This document shows, one piece after another, positions 63,693 to 64,000 of a stretch of 64,000 nt of DNA. A program made the translations under genes and the position numbers. The notes beneath the pieces are model-generated. The model saw nothing but the letters and a program-made list of their open reading frames with translations, did not search any database and was not told the origin of the DNA. The stretch is from Verrucomicrobiaceae bacterium (GTDB lineage Bacteria; Verrucomicrobiota; Verrucomicrobiia; Verrucomicrobiales; Verrucomicrobiaceae): NCBI GenBank assembly GCA_021151605.1, contig JAGKWZ010000001.1, forward strand, positions 20,392 to 84,391, given 5' to 3'. Position 1 is the stretch's first letter. Every line of letters starts with the position of its first letter.

Positions 63693-64000
63693 ACGACACC
63701 GATTTTCTTCACCTGCTCATGCGTCATCAGGATGGCACGCTCACGCCCGATGAGATGACCGCCTTCGAAGCTGTGATGCGCGATGATCCGGCGAAACGTC
63801 AGCTCTTCGCCGAGACTCAACTGCGCTCGATGGCGCTGCATGATCGCTTCCGTCAGGAGGCTTTCCAAAGTGGCTGCGGCTTCAGCCGCACTCCGGATAA
63901 GAAGCGTTTCACCTGGATCACTCGCCCCATCACCGCGATGGCCGCCGGACTCGTCATCGGCTTGTTTAGCGCCTCCATCGTCTGGGCCATCTCATCGCCC
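63689..64000 (+). CDS. Anti-sigma factor, FecR-like, N-terminal part (runs off window)
   Basis: 104 residues are visible from ATG 63689 and the frame stays open to the last base. The first 70 residues are a small acidic cytoplasmic domain (MNDTDFLHLLMRHQDGTLTP, FEAVMRDDPAKRQLFAE), typical of zinc-less anti-sigma domains in PVC bacteria. A basic stretch (TPDKKRF) and a transmembrane helix starting at ITAMAAGLVIGLFSASIVW follow. A periplasmic FecR or LamG-type sensor domain probably lies beyond the window. The overlap with the sigma gene supports the pairing. Confidence 0.85.
   Translation, partial: MNDTDFLHLLMRHQDGTLTPDEMTAFEAVMRDDPAKRQLFAETQLRSMALHDRFRQEAFQSGCGFSRTPDKKRFTWITRPITAMAAGLVIGLFSASIVWAISSP

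Overview
The window looks like the chromosome of a Verrucomicrobiota bacterium, probably of the Verrucomicrobiaceae type. The evidence is the combination of PEP-CTERM sorting tails, a giant autotransporter-associated beta-strand repeat (PATR) protein, a PVC-type CxxCH cytochrome protein with propeller and HEAT regions, a TIGR02597-like protein, Ig-repeat surface proteins, and an ECF sigma factor paired with a membrane anti-sigma factor. The cell plan is diderm: TonB, ExbB/D and an outer-membrane receptor are present. I saw no tRNA, rRNA, CRISPR array, phage or intact insertion sequence.

Region 1 (1-5101): the 3' part of an Ig-repeat surface protein ends at a strong terminator. It is followed by two leftward genes for membrane-anchored proteins of unknown function.

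Region 2 (5318-18607) is the most system-like part. A three-gene operon encodes secreted proteins (TIGR02597-like, PEP-CTERM, and a 650-residue extracellular protein) and ends in a perfect terminator. Next comes a 414-residue exported protein whose stop codon overlaps the start of a large TonB-dependent receptor. The following five genes form a complete energising unit: DUF3450-like protein, ExbB with a long periplasmic extension, ExbD, a TonB with a Gly-rich linker, and a TPR protein. The order matches the TonB2/TtpC type of locus, but with one proton-channel subunit. I infer an uptake system with its own energy transducer and dedicated surface proteins.

Region 3 (18609-37569): a Bax-inhibitor-1 family membrane protein, RNase HI, and a 17.3-kb gene for a PATR/PEP-CTERM protein of about 5,757 residues. 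This protein reads as four complete ancestral proteins joined end to end.

Region 4 (37570-52740): a BatA-like double-vWA membrane protein, then glutamate synthase gltB-gltD behind a possible sigma-54 promoter. The leftward genes that follow are panB, tsaD, a lone HlyD-type adaptor and a PVC cytochrome. The adaptor's N-terminus is encoded by two tandem perfect hairpins.

Region 5 (52924-58736): glycoconjugate genes. These are an ArnT-like glycosyltransferase, WecB epimerase, NodB-type deacetylase, DPM1-like glycosyltransferase and an FAD amine-oxidase-like protein.

Region 6 (58880-64000): exported carbohydrate-related proteins (beta-propeller, GH-A clan glycoside hydrolase, ThuA). They are followed by an ECF sigma factor whose stop codon overlaps the start of its probable anti-sigma factor, which runs off the window.
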